Part shown: piece after piece, positions 61,818 to 64,000 of the stretch
Position numbering within the stretch: position 1 is the stretch's first letter
How the letters are laid out: every line of letters begins with the position of its first letter
Assembly: GCA_028455995.1 (NCBI GenBank)
Contig: JABELC010000008.1
Coordinates: 1,549,501 to 1,613,500, forward strand
Length of the DNA: 64,000 nucleotides
Reading direction: 5' to 3'
DNA from: Scleromitrula shiraiana
Taxonomy: Eukaryota > Ascomycota > Leotiomycetes > Helotiales > Sclerotiniaceae
Made by a program: the position numbers and the translations under genes
Notes under the pieces: model-generated
The model's database searches: none
Seen by the model: only the letters and a program-made list of their open reading frames with translations
Told to the model about the DNA's origin: nothing

Positions 61818-63050
61818 ATGTCGCACTCCACAATCTCCTTGGAGGATCAACGTATCCCTCAAGAACTTTCCACTGCAGAAAAGGGGGTTTATCAAAACTT
61901 TCTCAGCATTCCACCTGCAAAGAAAATTCCTCATGTTGTTGTCATAACCGATCTTGGGAAAGATTATGATGATCTCGCGGCCATGATCTTGTTGAAAGAA
62001 CTCCATCGTCTAGGACTCATCAAACTCATGGGCTTTGTTGCAAATCTCTATCCAGCAAAGGATCGAGCACGATTCGGCCGTTGTGCATTGAATCTGCTTG
62101 GTTTGAAGGATGTAAAAATTGCATATGGGACCGTTGGATGGGAAAAGGAAGAAGAACCTGGTTCTTACGAATTGCAAAAACAGCTCATGGCGCCTGAGAA
62201 TAACATCACCGAAAGGGGATCTGACCTGCTACTTGAACTTTATGAAAAAGCCAAAGAGAGCGGGCAAAAACTTACTTTATTGCTAATATCATCTTTACAA
62301 GATATCTCTGAGTTTTCAGAAGCTCACCCTGAGTTATTCTTACAAAACACTGAAAAAATCGTTTTTCAAGGTGGTTACGTGTACCACGAGGGGAAGCTTC
62401 ACCCTGATGCACCAGTCCAAAACAACACTTTCAACTTGACTGCTGCAAAGAAGTTCTACGCCATGATTGAGAACCGAGTAGAAACTGTTGCTTGGACCAA
62501 AGCAATAGCATTTGATGTTCCACTTCCTGGCAGCGATATTGTTGAATTTGACAAAACGAATCACCCCTTAGGCAAGCATTTAATGGAGGTTCAAGAAGCG
62601 CAGGAAAGGCAATACTTTAATTCAGCCATGGGAGACCCAGACAAACGACATTCCCCATATCATGATCCTGCATGGTATTTGGGGAAAAGAACCACTTGGT
62701 TGGAGAAGCATCCTAACAATCTTAAAGGCCCGGGGAGCTACGAAAGTATTGTGCCATATTGCAAATTTACCATGTATGATGCATTCGCTGCACTCGGCAC
62801 CCTCGATCTGGGTATTTTGCTCAAATTGGACGTACTAGAGCCATATCAAGGCTGGGGAATGCACAAAGTGGTTGGGGTACAAAAAGGCGACCCAAACTTT
62901 CCAGGGCCTCACCCTGATGAAACATTGAACATTGGGCCTGGTCTGAAAAAGACGCAAATTCCTAAATTGCAAACTACCATGGGAGCTCTGCTCAAGGGTT
63001 CTTTGTATTATGCCGTTACGCAAGGATTTACGAAGGGATACGCTGGATAG
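61818..63050 (+). CDS. Nucleoside-hydrolase-like protein
   Basis: One exon of 410 codons from the first in-frame ATG (AATATGTCG). The start of the domain is HVVVITDLGKDYDDLAAMIL, matching the N-terminal strand and calcium loop of inosine/uridine-preferring nucleoside hydrolases (consensus DxDxxxDD), but here D-L-G-K-D-Y-D-D, with Gly at the second Asp. Further fold features are ANLYPAKDRARFGRCALNLL, TLLLISSLQDISEFSEAHPE and EKIVFQGGYV (the family glycine-rich loop), then NNTFNLTAAKKFYAMIENR, also typical. Canonical members cleave N-glycosidic bonds of ribonucleosides. Because of the altered metal loop the reaction is uncertain. The C-terminal 100 residues are an extension beyond the usual 310-330 residues. 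Confidence 0.8.
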   Translation: MSHSTISLEDQRIPQELSTAEKGVYQNFLSIPPAKKIPHVVVITDLGKDYDDLAAMILLKELHRLGLIKLMGFVANLYPAKDRARFGRCALNLLGLKDVKIAYGTVGWEKEEEPGSYELQKQLMAPENNITERGSDLLLELYEKAKESGQKLTLLLISSLQDISEFSEAHPELFLQNTEKIVFQGGYVYHEGKLHPDAPVQNNTFNLTAAKKFYAMIENRVETVAWTKAIAFDVPLPGSDIVEFDKTNHPLGKHLMEVQEAQERQYFNSAMGDPDKRHSPYHDPAWYLGKRTTWLEKHPNNLKGPGSYESIVPYCKFTMYDAFAALGTLDLGILLKLDVLEPYQGWGMHKVVGVQKGDPNFPGPHPDETLNIGPGLKKTQIPKLQTTMGALLKGSLYYAVTQGFTKGYAG

Positions 63051-63848
63051 ATGATGTGGATTGGGTACATTAACAGGCTTGTCTACATTTAGCATGGAGT
63101 TGTACGGAGTTTTTGGACTTGGCTACATCAGATTTTAGTATAGAGTTTGAACTGGAGTTGGGGGATATACCACGGGGGGTGTTTGGATTTGGACAGAGCG
63201 GAGTCATGGTACGGGTGTCAATATGGGATCTGTCTAGTTAGACAGAAAGAATATATCATTAGATTTGCAAGCGTGCATAAACATATAGACGAATCAATAC
63301 AGCGTTATTTTATATATAACTCTTGAATTTGAGGTTATTCATTTTCTCAAGTCTGTTCAGAAAGTAAATAACCAAATATATTCTACATAAATACATACTT
63401 AATGTTCGTGTAAGATATGTATATTCATCTAGTTTTAAATTTCAGAAATATATATTTTAATCATAACATATAATGATTAGCAGTCAACTGAACGGACTAT
63501 CAAAATTTGAGCAGCTCGATACGAAAACGGATAGACGTGGAGAAATCCGCATTCGGATACCAGCAATACCCCAATTAACAACAACTTCAATTTCTTGAGG
63601 GGATACTATTATGTTTGCAAGTCGGATGAAAACAAAGAACTGCAAAAGTAATTATTTCACTGTTTTCAAAACACATCATGCTGAAACACCCTCACATTCA
63701 ACAATATAATTCTCTCTCTCGCTCAACTTAATTCTTAACCTCTTCCTACTACGATCAAACAACACAATTCCACACAATCCCATGCAAGTCAATACGCTTC
63801 CCTCCAACAAACCCCACGAAAAACTTAAAAAATAAAATTCAAACCAAC
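63051..63848. other. Intergenic region upstream of the right-edge gene
   Basis: About 0.8 kb. AT-rich around 63300-63480, then a C/A-rich leader from about 63700 to the next ATG. No gene seen. Confidence 0.55.
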
Positions 63849-64000
63849 AATGTCGCAGCTAGACTCAAACAGCCCCCCCACCCCCCTAATAAACCGACCC
63901 CGCCCCATCCCAACCTGGGTACACATCCCCTCACCCTCCCCAGAGTCTCCACCCACCTCCCCCCCACCACCACCGCCCTCCCAACTCCCCACCCAATCCC
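63849..64000 (+). CDS. 5' start of a proline-rich protein (cut by window edge)
   Basis: An ATG at 63849 (CAACAATGTCG, good context) opens a frame that runs to the window end (50 complete codons). The product begins MSQLDSNSPPTPLINRPRPI and continues very Pro/Ser-rich with a run of six prolines. The DNA turns sharply C-rich here, unlike the AT-rich upstream flank, as expected at the start of a coding region with a disordered N-terminus. The family is not recognisable from this part. Confidence 0.55.

Overview
The window is nuclear DNA of a filamentous ascomycete. Genes carry short GT..AG introns (about 45-250 nt) with fungal donors (GTAAGT, GTATGT, GTGAGT). Intergenic DNA is AT-rich, and the gene set is typically fungal: highly reducing PKS, fungal rhodopsin-domain membrane proteins, a 2EXR protein, a DUF3684 protein, Vps68, Gpi13 and Urm1. 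The overall look fits a leotiomycete such as a Sclerotiniaceae member, but that placement is an impression from protein style, not a test. All exon joins were read by eye.

Region 1 (1-16.3 kb) is a likely secondary-metabolite cluster: the N-terminal 1,486 codons of a highly reducing PKS (KS-AT-DH and a degenerate methyltransferase-like region, cut by the window edge), an alpha/beta hydrolase, a rhodopsin-domain membrane protein, a secreted BBE-type FAD oxidase, an SDR and a trichodiene-oxygenase-type P450. An AT-rich stretch follows (16.3-18 kb).

Region 2 (18-31 kb) has housekeeping genes (VPS68, GPI13), a 4.9 kb gene-poor stretch with a ~305 bp ATT microsatellite, and a four-finger C2H2 regulator. 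Then comes a 466 bp AT-rich element bounded by 22 bp terminal inverted repeats, which looks like a MITE.

Region 3 (32.5-39.3 kb) is the most striking part. URM1, ELP2, a CAF16-like ABC protein and ELP5 sit as two back-to-back divergent pairs. Three of the four act on the same base, the tRNA wobble uridine U34 (Urm1 in 2-thiolation; Elp2 and Elp5 in Elongator).

Region 4 (40-44.4 kb) has a glucosidase I that ends in KDEL and the tri-snRNP 27 kDa protein. Region 5 (44.4-50.3 kb) looks like a decaying accessory locus: a P450 with one in-frame TGA near its N-terminus, and a second rhodopsin-domain gene with an in-frame TAG and a frameshift.

Region 6 (50.9-64 kb) has a 2EXR protein, a 1,773-residue DUF3684/sacsin-like ATPase whose C-terminus carries an HExxH motif, an MMTAG2-type RS protein, a nucleoside-hydrolase-like protein with an unusual metal motif and a basic ATG-less open frame upstream, and the proline-rich start of another gene at the right edge.
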